Part shown: positions 44,055 through 55,056 of the stretch, one piece after another
How positions within the stretch are numbered: the stretch's first letter is position 1
Layout of the letters: every line of letters begins with the position of its first letter
Origin: JAEUIA01 sp038330085
GTDB lineage: Bacteria > Planctomycetota > UBA1135 > GCA-002686595
Assembly: GCA_038330085.1 (NCBI GenBank)
Contig: JBBQNP010000003.1
Location: 1 to 64,000 of the forward strand
Reading direction: 5' to 3'
Length of the DNA: 64,000 bases
Notes under the pieces: generated by a model
What the model saw: the letters and a program-made list of their open reading frames with translations, nothing else
Told to the model about the DNA's origin: nothing
The model's database searches: none
Translations under genes and position numbers: made by a program

Positions 44055-45900
44055 GCAACGTCGCGCGCTCGAGCGGCTTGGCGTAGATCTCGTCGCAACC
44101 CCCGGCGACGCACTGTTCCCGCGTCTCCACGCTCGTGTCGGCCGTGATCGCCAGGATCGGGCCGCGGTAGCCGTGCTCGCGCATCTCCCGCGCCGTCACG
44201 AGACCGTCCTGACCCGGCAACCACACGTCGAGCAGCACGATCGTGTACGGCTCGCGCAGGTACTCCGACTCGCGCACCTTGTGCACTGCGCGCTCGCCGT
44301 TGTCGCACACGTCGACGGAATGCCCCGCGCGACGCAAGCAGGCATAGAAGAGCTTCTGGTGCTCGAGCGTGTCCTCGACCAGCAGGATCCTCCAGCTCGG
44401 GCGCGGCGTCCACGCCTCGAACCCTTCGCGCTCCCCCATTCCAGCGGCGAGCTCGTCCTCCGTCGACGTTTGCGCCGGCATGCGCAGAGTGAACGTCGAA
44501 CCGCGCGCGACTTCGCTGTGCACGCGGATGTCGCCGCCCAGGTGCTGTGCGAGCCGCTTGCTGATCGCGAGACCGAGGCCGGCTCCCTGCGAGCGATGCG
44601 ACGCCGATGCATCGGCCTGGTGGTAGGGCTCGAAGAGGTTTTGCAACTGATCGGCGGCGATGCCGACGCCCGTGTCGGCCACTTCGAACGACAGCTCGCG
44701 CCGCTCGTAGTCGTATCGCACCGACAACGTGACGCTGCCCTCCTCGGTGAACTTGATCGCGTTGCCGACGAGGTTGAGCAGGATCTGGCGCACGCGGAAC
44801 GCGTCGCCGTCGACGCGCGGAGGGATCGCAGTCTCGCCTTCGTCTGCGCCGGCCCAGAACGAGAGCTCGATCTGCTTCTCACGTGCGCGCGGCTCGAGCA
44901 GGTCGCTGACGTCGTTCGCCACCTGCAGCGGATCGAAAGGCACCTTCTCGGTGTGCATCGTGCCGGCCTCGATCTTCGAGATGTCGAGCACGTCGTTGAG
45001 CACGTTGAGCAGGTGCTGTCCGTTGCGCCGAATCGTCTGCGCGTGCGAGCGCACCACGCTGACGTCGTAGCCCGGATCGAGCAGCAGGTCCGTGAAACCC
45101 AAGATCGCCGTGAGCGGAGTGCGCAGCTCGTGGCTCATCGTCGCCATCACGGTGCTGGTGCGATGCTCGGCGGCGTTGCCGCGCGCGACGCTCATCTCGA
45201 GCGCCGACAAGCGCGTGTCGTGCGCCGTCATCGATTCACGGATCGACATCCGCAGGCCGTACACGACTACGCCGGCGACGCAGGACATCACGAACAGCCC
45301 GAACGCCACGATCCAGGAGGAAGTCGAGCCGGCTTGTTGCGCCAGGAACCAGTCTTCGGGCACGTCGATGCCGACGACGCCGAGGATACTGTCGTCCTTC
45401 GCGCGGATCGGAGCGAACGCGCTCACGCGCGCGATGCCGTCGCGCACGTGCGGCGAAGAGAGGACGAGTTGCCCTTCGAACATGGCCATGCGCGCTTCGT
45501 CCGGTACCGGGATCTCGCCGGGGTTTGAAGGCTGCAGGACATCGTTCGTGACGACGAGCGTGCCGTTCGAGTCCGAGATGACGAACGCATCGACGATCTC
45601 AACGTGCATCCGTAGCAGTTGAACGAGCTTCGCGTGTTGTCGATCGAGGCTGGCTTCGTCGCGCGGAGCATCCGCGGAGAGGTTCGGGACGAGGAAAACG
45701 GCTCCCGCATAGGCGGTGCGCAGGAGATCGCTCGTCACCTGCTCTTGCAGGCGCTTCTGCATCAGGCTCGACACGAGCCACAACAAGAGCCCGAGGCCGA
45801 TTCCGACGCACACGAACGCCATGACGGCATCGCGCAACGGCGCAATGCGCGTGCTGGTGCCGTTGATCAGGGGAGCGTGATCGATCGGTTGAGAACGCAT
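44005..45900 (-). CDS. Hybrid sensor histidine kinase with CHASE/Cache-like sensor and receiver
   Basis: 631 residues. TM1 (about 24-46) and TM2 (about 196-216) enclose a 150-residue periplasmic sensor (AFVISDSNGTLVVTND, SILGVVGIDVPEDWF) of Cache type. HisKA follows with His257 (ATMSHELRTPLTAILG). HATPase motifs are NLVGNAIKFT (N box), DTGVGI (G1) and GAGLGLAISKRLAQHLGG (G2). The C-terminal receiver (about 500-625) has LLVEDTLEHQK, the phospho-acceptor Asp in VLLDVWLPGQDG, and YAKPL. The output partner is unknown; no regulator gene is next to it. It is convergent with the 43197 gene and overlaps its 3' end. Confidence 0.93.
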   Translation of the reverse strand: MRSQPIDHAPLINGTSTRIAPLRDAVMAFVCVGIGLGLLLWLVSSLMQKRLQEQVTSDLLRTAYAGAVFLVPNLSADAPRDEASLDRQHAKLVQLLRMHVEIVDAFVISDSNGTLVVTNDVLQPSNPGEIPVPDEARMAMFEGQLVLSSPHVRDGIARVSAFAPIRAKDDSILGVVGIDVPEDWFLAQQAGSTSSWIVAFGLFVMSCVAGVVVYGLRMSIRESMTAHDTRLSALEMSVARGNAAEHRTSTVMATMSHELRTPLTAILGFTDLLLDPGYDVSVVRSHAQTIRRNGQHLLNVLNDVLDISKIEAGTMHTEKVPFDPLQVANDVSDLLEPRAREKQIELSFWAGADEGETAIPPRVDGDAFRVRQILLNLVGNAIKFTEEGSVTLSVRYDYERRELSFEVADTGVGIAADQLQNLFEPYHQADASASHRSQGAGLGLAISKRLAQHLGGDIRVHSEVARGSTFTLRMPAQTSTEDELAAGMGEREGFEAWTPRPSWRILLVEDTLEHQKLFYACLRRAGHSVDVCDNGERAVHKVRESEYLREPYTIVLLDVWLPGQDGLVTAREMREHGYRGPILAITADTSVETREQCVAGGCDEIYAKPLERATLLRALTRLVRGASLGAA

Positions 45901-46055
45901 GAAGAGGAAGCGTCAGCAGCCCGCAATCGCCTCTGCTCAGCAAATTCCGCTGGGCGATTTCCGCTGGACGATTGCAGCTCGCCGGACGCAGCCGGCGCCC
46001 GCGCGAATAGGTGAACGCTAACCGCGCGTCCGCTGTCTGCCAAGCCGAAGCGCGT

Positions 46056-47054
46056 TCAACGTTTGTCGGTTGCCCGACCGTCGGCGTACTGCGTCCGCAC
46101 TCTCACGCTTCCGTCTTCGTTCCAGTAGGTCCACGACCCCTGAGCGCGCCCGGATGCGTAGTCGCCCTCGGCAGCCTTCTTGTCGTTGCCGTACCACGCC
46201 GACCAGGGACCGTTCGCCAACCCGTCGACGTAGGTGCCCTCCTGCGCTTTCTTGCCGCTCGCGTCGAAGATCGTCCAACGCCCGACTTCGACACCGTGCT
46301 CGAACGATCCCGACTGCGCGGGCAGCCCCGACTTCTGGCCAAACGTCCACGCGCCGTTGCGCTGACCAGCCACGTAGTCACCCTTGCCGGCTTCGCTGCC
46401 GTCGTCGTTCCAAGTCGTCCACGTGCCGGTGCGAACCCCGTCCGCCCAGGAGCCGCGGCTCTCGGTTTTTCCCGACGGGTACCAGGTGGTCCATTCGCCG
46501 GACTTCTTGCCGTGGTCGAAGGAGCCTTGCTCGATCTTGTGATCGTCGCCGTCCCAGTAGGTCCACTCGCCGTTCTGGAGTCCGTCGACGAACGAGCCGC
46601 GCGCCGTGGGCTTGCCGGTTTGCAGCGAGGAGTACGACCACTCGCCCGAAGACTTGCCGTGCGAGAACGATCCTTGTTGCGCGACGCGACCGTTCTCGCG
46701 GGAGAACGTCCACGGACCCTCGGGCAGGCCGTCGACGTAGTTGCCCTCGGCTTCGACTCGTCCGTTCGCGAACCAGTAGGACCAGTGACCGCTCTTCTGG
46801 CCCTTCTCGAACGAGCCTTCCATGTCCTTGCGAGCGTCGGGATAGAAGCTCTTCGAGCTGCCGTTCGGCACCCATTGTCCGGGCGCGACCTCGACCTGTT
46901 CTTGTTCGAGCTGATGCGTCGAGCTGCCGACGAAGGGCACGACGAGCATGCGCGTCCCGAGCTTCGACGGGTCCTGAGCGTGCACGCTGCACGCGAGAAC
47001 CCAGACGAGCGTCACTCCGACGACTGCCGCAACCGCGCGAGCTCCCATGCTCAT
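46056..47054 (-). CDS. Exported MORN/YwqK-type repeat protein
   Basis: 332 residues. A signal peptide (cleavage after SVHA, about 26) precedes a tandem array of about eleven repeats of 22-24 residues, each with the pattern GxW(T/S)xW...G...E.GxYxxG (for example NGEWTYWDGDDHKIEQGSF and NGAWTFGQKSGLPAQSGSF). MORN-like beta-hairpin repeats of this kind occur in YwqK proteins and in many secreted bacterial proteins of unknown use. ATG 47054 overlaps the DUF1501 stop as ATGA, so it is the third gene of the DUF1800-DUF1501 operon. Confidence 0.88.
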   Translation of the reverse strand: MSMGARAVAAVVGVTLVWVLACSVHAQDPSKLGTRMLVVPFVGSSTHQLEQEQVEVAPGQWVPNGSSKSFYPDARKDMEGSFEKGQKSGHWSYWFANGRVEAEGNYVDGLPEGPWTFSRENGRVAQQGSFSHGKSSGEWSYSSLQTGKPTARGSFVDGLQNGEWTYWDGDDHKIEQGSFDHGKKSGEWTTWYPSGKTESRGSWADGVRTGTWTTWNDDGSEAGKGDYVAGQRNGAWTFGQKSGLPAQSGSFEHGVEVGRWTIFDASGKKAQEGTYVDGLANGPWSAWYGNDKKAAEGDYASGRAQGSWTYWNEDGSVRVRTQYADGRATDKR

Positions 47055-48307
47055 GCGAAGCACCCCGCGATCGGCGCGTACTTGCCGCCCAGGATCGGCT
47101 GGCTGTCCAGGCCGAGCCACGTCTCGAGCACGCTGGCGTACACCGAACGGAAGTCGGTGGTGTGGATGAGATCGCCTTCGACGAGCTCGGTGAGCGAGGG
47201 ATGTTTGCCGTAGAGACCACCCTTGATCGGCGATCCGAGCAGGAACATCGGTCCGGCCGTTCCGTGATCGGTCCCTTGCGAAGCGTTGTCCTCGACGCGC
47301 CGGCCGAACTCGCTGAAGGCGAGCACGACGATGTTGTCGCCGGACGGCGTGCCGCGCACGTCGCGCAGGAACGTCGAGAGCCCGAGGTCGAGTTCGGCCA
47401 TGAGCTTGTCGTGGCGTCGACGCTGGTCTTCGTGCGTGTCGTAGCCTTGTTGCGTCACCGACAGCACTCGGCAACCGATGTCGCTCTGCAGGAGCGCCGC
47501 TGCCGTGCGCAGATCTTGCGAGAGCACGTCGGGGCCGTATTCGACGCGCGGCTTGTACGTCGCGACGGCTCGACGCACTTCTTCGGAGCTGGCCTTCGCG
47601 TTGCGCGTGATCGCGCGAATCTGCGCCAGCGGAGAAGCACCCTGCACGGGCGCGGAGCCGGGGTTGCCCGCCATCGGAGCTCGCGCGTCGGCGGCGCCGG
47701 CGATGGTGTTGCCGTTCTCCGCCCAACGATACGCGGGCGGTTCGTCGAAGCTCACGACGGGCCGCGTCGAGCTCTTCAACGAGTAGGGCATCGACTGTCC
47801 GACGTGCACGGCGTGCGGAACGCGCACGTCGTCGGGGTAGAGCTTCTCGAGGACGCGACCGATCCAACCGTCACCCGAGGAACGTCCGGCGGCACGCGCC
47901 GTGTGCCAGATGTCCTGCGAGGTGAAGTGCGAATGGTTGGGTTGCGGATACCCCGCACCCTCGATGATCGCCATGCGTCCGTCGCCGAAGACGCCGCGCA
48001 ACTGCTGCAGCGCCGGATGGAAGCCGCGGTAGTCGTCGAGCTTCAGCACATCGCTCGCCTTCCAACCCGTCCGCGTGCGCGAGCGGTGGTAGACGTCGTC
48101 GGCCCAGGGGACCACGCACGACAACCCGTCGTTGCCGCCGTTGAGCTCGAGCAGCAGCAGCGTGCGCTTGGGCGCCGTGCCCGATCCGGACTTTGCTTGC
48201 TTCGACGCTTGACCCTTCGCGCTCCCGGAGAGCATGAGCCCGCCGAAGACCGTCACGCCCCCGACGATGAGGCTGCGGCGGTCAAAGCGAATGTCGTTGT
48301 CTTTCAT
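47051..48307 (-). CDS. DUF1501 family exported protein (Tat signal)
   Basis: 418 residues. A twin-arginine signal, DRRSLIVGGVTVFGGLML, predicts Tat export. DUF1501 landmarks are LLLLELNGGNDGLSCVVP, PNHSHFTSQDIWHTAR, TQQGYDTHEDQRRRHDKLM, IVVLAFSEFGRRVEDN and GTDHGTAGPMFLLG. The fold is sulfatase/phosphatase-like, with His/Asp residues suited to metal binding, but the function is unknown. ATG 48307 has GAGG 6 nt upstream; ATG 48319 would overlap the DUF1800 stop as ATGA. It is always found with DUF1800, as here. Confidence 0.93.
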   Translation of the reverse strand: MKDNDIRFDRRSLIVGGVTVFGGLMLSGSAKGQASKQAKSGSGTAPKRTLLLLELNGGNDGLSCVVPWADDVYHRSRTRTGWKASDVLKLDDYRGFHPALQQLRGVFGDGRMAIIEGAGYPQPNHSHFTSQDIWHTARAAGRSSGDGWIGRVLEKLYPDDVRVPHAVHVGQSMPYSLKSSTRPVVSFDEPPAYRWAENGNTIAGAADARAPMAGNPGSAPVQGASPLAQIRAITRNAKASSEEVRRAVATYKPRVEYGPDVLSQDLRTAAALLQSDIGCRVLSVTQQGYDTHEDQRRRHDKLMAELDLGLSTFLRDVRGTPSGDNIVVLAFSEFGRRVEDNASQGTDHGTAGPMFLLGSPIKGGLYGKHPSLTELVEGDLIHTTDFRSVYASVLETWLGLDSQPILGGKYAPIAGCFA

Positions 48308-48315
48308 GGGAAGCC

Positions 48316-49989
48316 TCATTCCACCTGTGCTTCGGGCAAGCTCAGGATCAGGTGCGCGAGCTCGCGCAGGATCGTTTCACCGCGTTCTCCCGAGTCGGTC
48401 AGTTGGCCTTCTTTGATCTGCGCCTTCTCGCGCGCTTCGTGCAACCAGTCGTAGGGTCCGCGCGCGATGTCCGGCGCGTACGGGATGCCGAGCATCTGGT
48501 CGACCATCGCGTGCACGATGTCCTCGTCGCTGGTGCGGCCGGTCTTCTTGACCCAGGCCGACACGGACACCGACGGCTGCCAGCCCGTCTCCTGGATGTA
48601 GGCCAGTTGATTGAATCCGTTCGTGCGGCTGACAGTCTTCTTCGTCGCGTCCGGTTTCAGCGGATCGAACTCTTCGTCGTGCAGCAGCGAGTCGACCTGC
48701 ACGATGCCGAGCATGACGCCGACCATGTTGCTGCGCTGCATCATCGACGACGTGGTGATCCAGGCGAGCCCGTCTTCCCAGCCCTTGACGCTGGGGCACC
48801 AGAAGAGCCGCTGACCGAGCACGTCGCCCGCGTTGAGGATCATCTGCCCGGGCGGATCGATGCCCAGGCGTCTAGCTGCCTTCACGAGGTACTCGACCGG
48901 CGGCACGACGCGCGCCCCGAGGATCTCTTCGCGGTAGAACTGCGGGTCCTTCAAGAGGCGCCGCATCATCTGGCCGATGTCGAAGTCGTGATCGCGCAGG
49001 AACTCCGCGTAGTCGGCGACGCGTGTCTCGTCCGGAGCCACGCCTTCGAAGTGGGCGATGAGCTTGCGTGCGACGAAGCGCGCACACGCCGGTTGTTTCA
49101 GGATGATCGCCACGACCTGATCGCCGTCGAGGTTGCCGCTGACCGAGAGCACCGTCTTCTGGCCGAAGTCGTGGTCGAGGCGCTTGAACTCGAAGCCTTC
49201 CGGTCCGCGGCTCCAGCCGGTGAACGCGCGGGCGGCCTGCTTGATGTCGGTCTCGGTGTAGTTGCCGTCCCCGAGCGAGAAGAGCTCCATGAGCTCGCGC
49301 GCCCAGTTCTCGTTCGGATGGTCTTTGACGTTCGTGTCGTTGTTCAAGTAGCGCAGCATCGCCGGATCCTTGCCGATGCCTTGCACGAGCGTCGCGAAGG
49401 ATCCCAACGCGTTGTCGCGCAGGAACCGGACCTGGCGAATCATGTCGTGCGCGTTGCCGACGTCCTTCACGGACGACACGAAGTGTCCGTGCCAGAACAG
49501 CGTCATCCGATCGCGCAGCGGATCCTCGGCGCGGATCATTCGCTCGATCCACCAGTCCGCGAACTTGTTGAGCGGGAGGATGAGGTCGGGCTGCAACCGG
49601 GAGAACCCCGTGCGTCGGGCTTCGACGGTTCCCAACCGCTCTTCGGGGGACTCGAGATCGCCGTGCAGCGAGGCCAGCGCGAGCACTTCCGGCGGCGGCG
49701 TGGCCGAGGTGTTGGGGAAGAAAGAGTCCACGGACTCGTCGAGGCCGAGCGCGACCAGCTTGGCGACGTCGGCCGTCGAACCTCCGAAACCGGCGCGGTC
49801 CAACAAGTGCTCTGCGGTGCGCGCGTCCCAACGAACGTCCGATCGCGAATGCACGTACTCGACGAGGATCTCGGCAGCGGTTTGCGGGCCCGGATCCGCG
49901 GCCGTCGACGGGACCGCGAGGCCGTTCGTCACGAGCAGTGCCAGGGACAGGGCACAGGTTCTCGGCAAGCTGCGATTGGAAAACGACAT
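48316..49989 (-). CDS. DUF1800 family exported protein
   Basis: 557 residues with a signal peptide (cleavage near VPSTAA, about 31). DUF1800 landmarks are HLLDRAGFGG near the start, FADWWIERMIRAEDPLRDRMTLFWHGHF (seen in pieces), NENWARELMELFSLGDGNYTE, ARAFTGW, and RRLGIDPPGQ with PPNV-like DVLGQRLFWCPSVKGW. The function is unknown; it is a very common planctomycete and verrucomicrobial partner of DUF1501. It begins the operon DUF1800-DUF1501-MORN. ATG 49989 has GAGG upstream, close at 3 nt. Confidence 0.93.
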   Translation of the reverse strand: MSFSNRSLPRTCALSLALLVTNGLAVPSTAADPGPQTAAEILVEYVHSRSDVRWDARTAEHLLDRAGFGGSTADVAKLVALGLDESVDSFFPNTSATPPPEVLALASLHGDLESPEERLGTVEARRTGFSRLQPDLILPLNKFADWWIERMIRAEDPLRDRMTLFWHGHFVSSVKDVGNAHDMIRQVRFLRDNALGSFATLVQGIGKDPAMLRYLNNDTNVKDHPNENWARELMELFSLGDGNYTETDIKQAARAFTGWSRGPEGFEFKRLDHDFGQKTVLSVSGNLDGDQVVAIILKQPACARFVARKLIAHFEGVAPDETRVADYAEFLRDHDFDIGQMMRRLLKDPQFYREEILGARVVPPVEYLVKAARRLGIDPPGQMILNAGDVLGQRLFWCPSVKGWEDGLAWITTSSMMQRSNMVGVMLGIVQVDSLLHDEEFDPLKPDATKKTVSRTNGFNQLAYIQETGWQPSVSVSAWVKKTGRTSDEDIVHAMVDQMLGIPYAPDIARGPYDWLHEAREKAQIKEGQLTDSGERGETILRELAHLILSLPEAQVE

Positions 49990-50188
49990 AGACCTCGACC
50001 TGGACGTGATTCGAAGGCTGCTCGGACCCCCTGCCCGAGCCGTTTCGATTCTCGAGACGTCAGAACTTGCGAGTTTCCCCCGCATCCGAGCATCTGTCAA
50101 CGAAACCGCCCTCGGAGCAGCCCCCTTCGCCGGCCGACCTCGATCGGTCTCGTTCCTGCGACGTGGATTGCCCGGTACGGTGTCGCGA

Positions 50189-51067
50189 ATGGGAGCCCGA
50201 TCGCCGGCACGGATCGACTGGTATGACACCCCACGCTGGTACGACGTGATCTTTGCGCCCGACACGAAGTGCGAAGCGGACTTTCTCGAGGCGATGTTGC
50301 AAGCGCACGGAACGGCGCGGAGTGCACTTCGGACCTCGTCGATGCACTACGACGCACGCCGCAGATCGTCAGCGCCCGTCGCCGTTCACGGCGTGCGCGT
50401 GCTCGAACCCGCCTGCGGCAGCGGACGGCTCGTGCTCGAGCTCGCACGTCGCGGCCACGAGGTCACGGGTTTCGACCTCAACGCGGCGATGCTCGCGCGT
50501 GCCCGGGAGCGTTTGAGCGCGCGCTCCCTGCGTGCGCGCGTCGAGCACGGCGACATGCGCTCGTTCCGTTTCGAAGGCCGTTTCGAGTTGGCGCACTGTC
50601 TCGTGTCGACGTTCAAGTACCTGCTCGACGAGGACAGCGCGCGCGGACACCTGGAATGCGTCGCACGCCACCTCGTGCCGGGCGGGTTGTACGTGCTGGG
50701 CTTCCACCTGACCGACTACGAACGCGACTCCGTCAGCCAGGAGCGCTGGGTCGAGACCTCGCGCGGCGCGCGCGTGACGTGCAACACGCGCGTGTGGCCC
50801 GCGAACCGGCGCACGCGCCTCGAGGACGTGCGCGCGCGGCTCGTGGTCGAGCGCGCGGGCGGCGTCCTGCGGACCGAGACGCGCTGGCAGTTCCGCTCCT
50901 ACGACGAACGCCAGGTGCTGCGCTTGTTCGCGTCGGTGCGAAGCCTCGAGTGCGTCGCCCTCCACGACTTCCACTACGACGCCGCGCGCCCACTCTCCTT
51001 GCGCGACGGCGTCCTCGACTGCGTGTTCGTGCTGCGGAAACGCAGCGCGCGCGCAATCAGCCACTGA
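50189..51067 (+). CDS. Class I SAM-dependent methyltransferase
   Basis: 292 residues. Motif I is VLEPACGSGRLVLELARRG (about 70-88), motif II GFDLNAAMLARARERL, and motif III EHGDMRSFRFEGRFELAHCL. The later GGLYVLGFHL is the beta-5 strand. This is the Methyltransf_25-like core; the N-terminus (DWYDTPRWYDVIFAPDT) and the extended C-terminal beta-sheet resemble small-molecule methyltransferases. The substrate is unknown. It is divergent from DUF1800, and its 3' end overlaps the convergent hypothetical gene by 11 nt. ATG 50189 fits the family start. Confidence 0.9.
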   Translation: MGARSPARIDWYDTPRWYDVIFAPDTKCEADFLEAMLQAHGTARSALRTSSMHYDARRRSSAPVAVHGVRVLEPACGSGRLVLELARRGHEVTGFDLNAAMLARARERLSARSLRARVEHGDMRSFRFEGRFELAHCLVSTFKYLLDEDSARGHLECVARHLVPGGLYVLGFHLTDYERDSVSQERWVETSRGARVTCNTRVWPANRRTRLEDVRARLVVERAGGVLRTETRWQFRSYDERQVLRLFASVRSLECVALHDFHYDAARPLSLRDGVLDCVFVLRKRSARAISH

Positions 51068-51596
51068 TGTCGAGCGGACCGCCCGATTGGATGTGGTTCA
51101 CGTTCTGCGCGAGGTGATCGATCATCGCGGTGAGCGACTGGATCATCGGCTTCCTCTTCTCCAGCGACTCGTTGCCGGAGTAGGCGTCGTCGAGGCGCTG
51201 CAGCAAGCTGTGGAACTGCGTTTGCGCCTGCTGGATCGCGGCTTGTTGGCGCGGCGTCAGGTCCGGAGAGCCGGCCGCATGCGCCAGCCGCCCTTCGATG
51301 TGTTGCGCGTAGGCGGCGAGCCGCGGGTGCAGCTTCTTGGATGACGTCGGCCCCGTCGTCTCCGATGCATCGTCGGAAGGCTTCGTCGTCGGGTTGGCGA
51401 GCCCGGCTGCCGAGTCGAGCTGCGTCGCGCCGGTGTCGGTCGCGCCGACGTCGATCTGGCCGGCATCGATCGAAGCAACATCTGTGTCGACCGCCTTGGG
51501 GTCGACGGCCTTGGTTTGATGGCCCCGCGCGCCGCGCTGGACCTGCCCTGCAGCGTTGGTGATCTCGCTGCCCGTCTGAACTCGTTGGATCTGCAT
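51057..51596 (-). CDS. Hypothetical protein, Thr/Ala/Asp-rich N-terminus and helical C-terminus
   Basis: 179 residues. Residues 1-85 are low-complexity (Thr, Ala, Gly, Asp). Residues about 90-165 are helical (PRLAAYAQHIEGRLAHAAGSPDLTPRQQAAIQQAQTQF, in part), with heptad-like hydrophobics and no known motif. ATG 51596 was chosen as the first Met that avoids an unrelated N-terminus. It is divergent from the ABC-F gene, about 240 nt away. Confidence 0.6.
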   Translation of the reverse strand: MQIQRVQTGSEITNAAGQVQRGARGHQTKAVDPKAVDTDVASIDAGQIDVGATDTGATQLDSAAGLANPTTKPSDDASETTGPTSSKKLHPRLAAYAQHIEGRLAHAAGSPDLTPRQQAAIQQAQTQFHSLLQRLDDAYSGNESLEKRKPMIQSLTAMIDHLAQNVNHIQSGGPLDISG

Positions 51597-51834
51597 GGTG
51601 GGACGTATCGGAGAGCGGCTTGTGTGCTGAAGAACTTCTCGCGTCGAAAGGCCTCCTTCCAGCGTCAAGTCGTTGCGCGACGCCGTGTTGCGCACGGGAC
51701 GGCACTCTTTTGTCCCTCGAAATGGTTTCCACGCTGGGATGCCGAAGCGGAAGCGAGTTCGCTGCCGCCCGCGCGCCCCAGGGCCGGTATCCTCGTCGGA
51801 CTTTTTCTCCGCATCGGACTCTTACCGCACGGCC

Positions 51835-53811
<1,977 letters not shown>

Positions 53812-54060
53812 CGCGCGCGAACGCTCGTTGGGTCGTTTCCTTCCACAGCCGGAATCGGAACTGCGCGGCAAGACGATTGCTTGAGCGCGCCCGGTAGACA
53901 CGAGGCCCGTGATCTCGGTGCAGCGAGCTGCGTGGTGCGACGCAGAGCGCGGACGCACTTTGAAGAGTTTGCACGTCGGCTGACCATGTGCCTCGACGAG
54001 CGGCGCGGGAAGTTGCCGTGGCACGCGCGAAGGGCCCGCACACCTAGAAGGAGCGACTCC

Positions 54061-55008
54061 ATGGCACGCATCACGAAGAAGAAGAGCTTGCGCGTCGTCC
54101 GCGACGACGACGGACACGCGCCGACGCGCGAGCTCTGGAAAGGCTCGCTGACGTTCGGGCTGGTCGAGATCCCCGTCGCGCTCGTTTCGGCGGAGAAGTC
54201 GGGTGCAAAGATCTCGCTTTCCTACCTCGATCGTCGCGACTTCTCGCCTGTCGGCTACCGGCGCTACAACAAGAAGACGGAGAAGGAAGTGCCCTGGTCC
54301 GAGATCGTGCACGGCTACGAGTACGAGAAGGGCGAGTACGTCGTCGTCGGCAAGGGCGACCTGCGGCGCGCGAACCCGGAGCTCACGCGGACGATTTCGA
54401 TCGAACAGTTCGTGGACTCCGATGAGATCGACCCGATCTACTTCGAGAAGCCGTACTACGTCGAGCCGCTGAAGGAGCACAGCAAGAGCTACGCGCTGCT
54501 GCGCGAGACGCTCAAGCGGACGAAAAAGGTCGGGATCGCGCGCGTGGTCGTGCGCACGAAGGAGAGCATGGCGGTCGTCGGCGTGCGCGGTCCGGCGCTC
54601 GTCGTGTACTTGCTGCGGTACGCGAACGAAGTGCGCAAACCCGAGGAACTCGATCGGCTCGGCAAGGGCACCAAGTCCCCCACCGTGTCGCCGAAGGAGA
54701 TCCAGATGGCAGAACGGCTCGTCGAGGACATGAGCGGCGAGTGGGACCCGGCGCAATACAAGGACGAGTACGCGAAGGACCTGCTGAAGGTCATCCACGA
54801 AAAGATCGATTCGGGCGACGTGCACGAGGTCGACGACGAGGAGGAGAAGGCACCGACGAAGAAGCGCGGCGAGATCCTCGACTTGATGCCGCTCTTGAAG
54901 CGCAGCGTCGAGGCTGCGCACGGGAACGGGCCCAAAAAGGCGACGAAGCGCTCGGTACCCTCGAAAACAGCGCACAAGAAGGCGACGCACGCGCGCCGGA
55001 GCGCGTGA
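54061..55008 (+). CDS. ku: Ku protein, DNA double-strand-break end binding
   Basis: 315 residues. The bacterial Ku homodimer threads onto DNA ends and recruits LigD for non-homologous end joining. Seen here: ELWKGSLTFGLVEIPVALVSAE near the start, the FSPVGYRRYNKKTEKEVPW stretch, GYEYEKGEYVVV, and a conserved core ending YLLRYANEVR (about 180-190). After about 270 the protein becomes a Lys/Arg/Ala tail (KKATKRSVPSKTAHKKATHAR). AAGGAG lies 7 nt before the ATG. It is the first gene of the NHEJ operon, 48 nt before the phosphoesterase gene. Confidence 0.95.
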   Translation: MARITKKKSLRVVRDDDGHAPTRELWKGSLTFGLVEIPVALVSAEKSGAKISLSYLDRRDFSPVGYRRYNKKTEKEVPWSEIVHGYEYEKGEYVVVGKGDLRRANPELTRTISIEQFVDSDEIDPIYFEKPYYVEPLKEHSKSYALLRETLKRTKKVGIARVVVRTKESMAVVGVRGPALVVYLLRYANEVRKPEELDRLGKGTKSPTVSPKEIQMAERLVEDMSGEWDPAQYKDEYAKDLLKVIHEKIDSGDVHEVDDEEEKAPTKKRGEILDLMPLLKRSVEAAHGNGPKKATKRSVPSKTAHKKATHARRSA

Positions 55009-55056
55009 TGACCACGATCGGGCGAGCATCATGGTTGCAGCGGAGGTCGGGACGCC

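Noticed and set aside
46056..47054. The MORN-type repeats as a toxin-antitoxin immunity gene
   Set aside because: The YwqK antitoxin label is only a naming habit for this repeat; the protein is exported and sits with DUF1501, with no toxin nearby.
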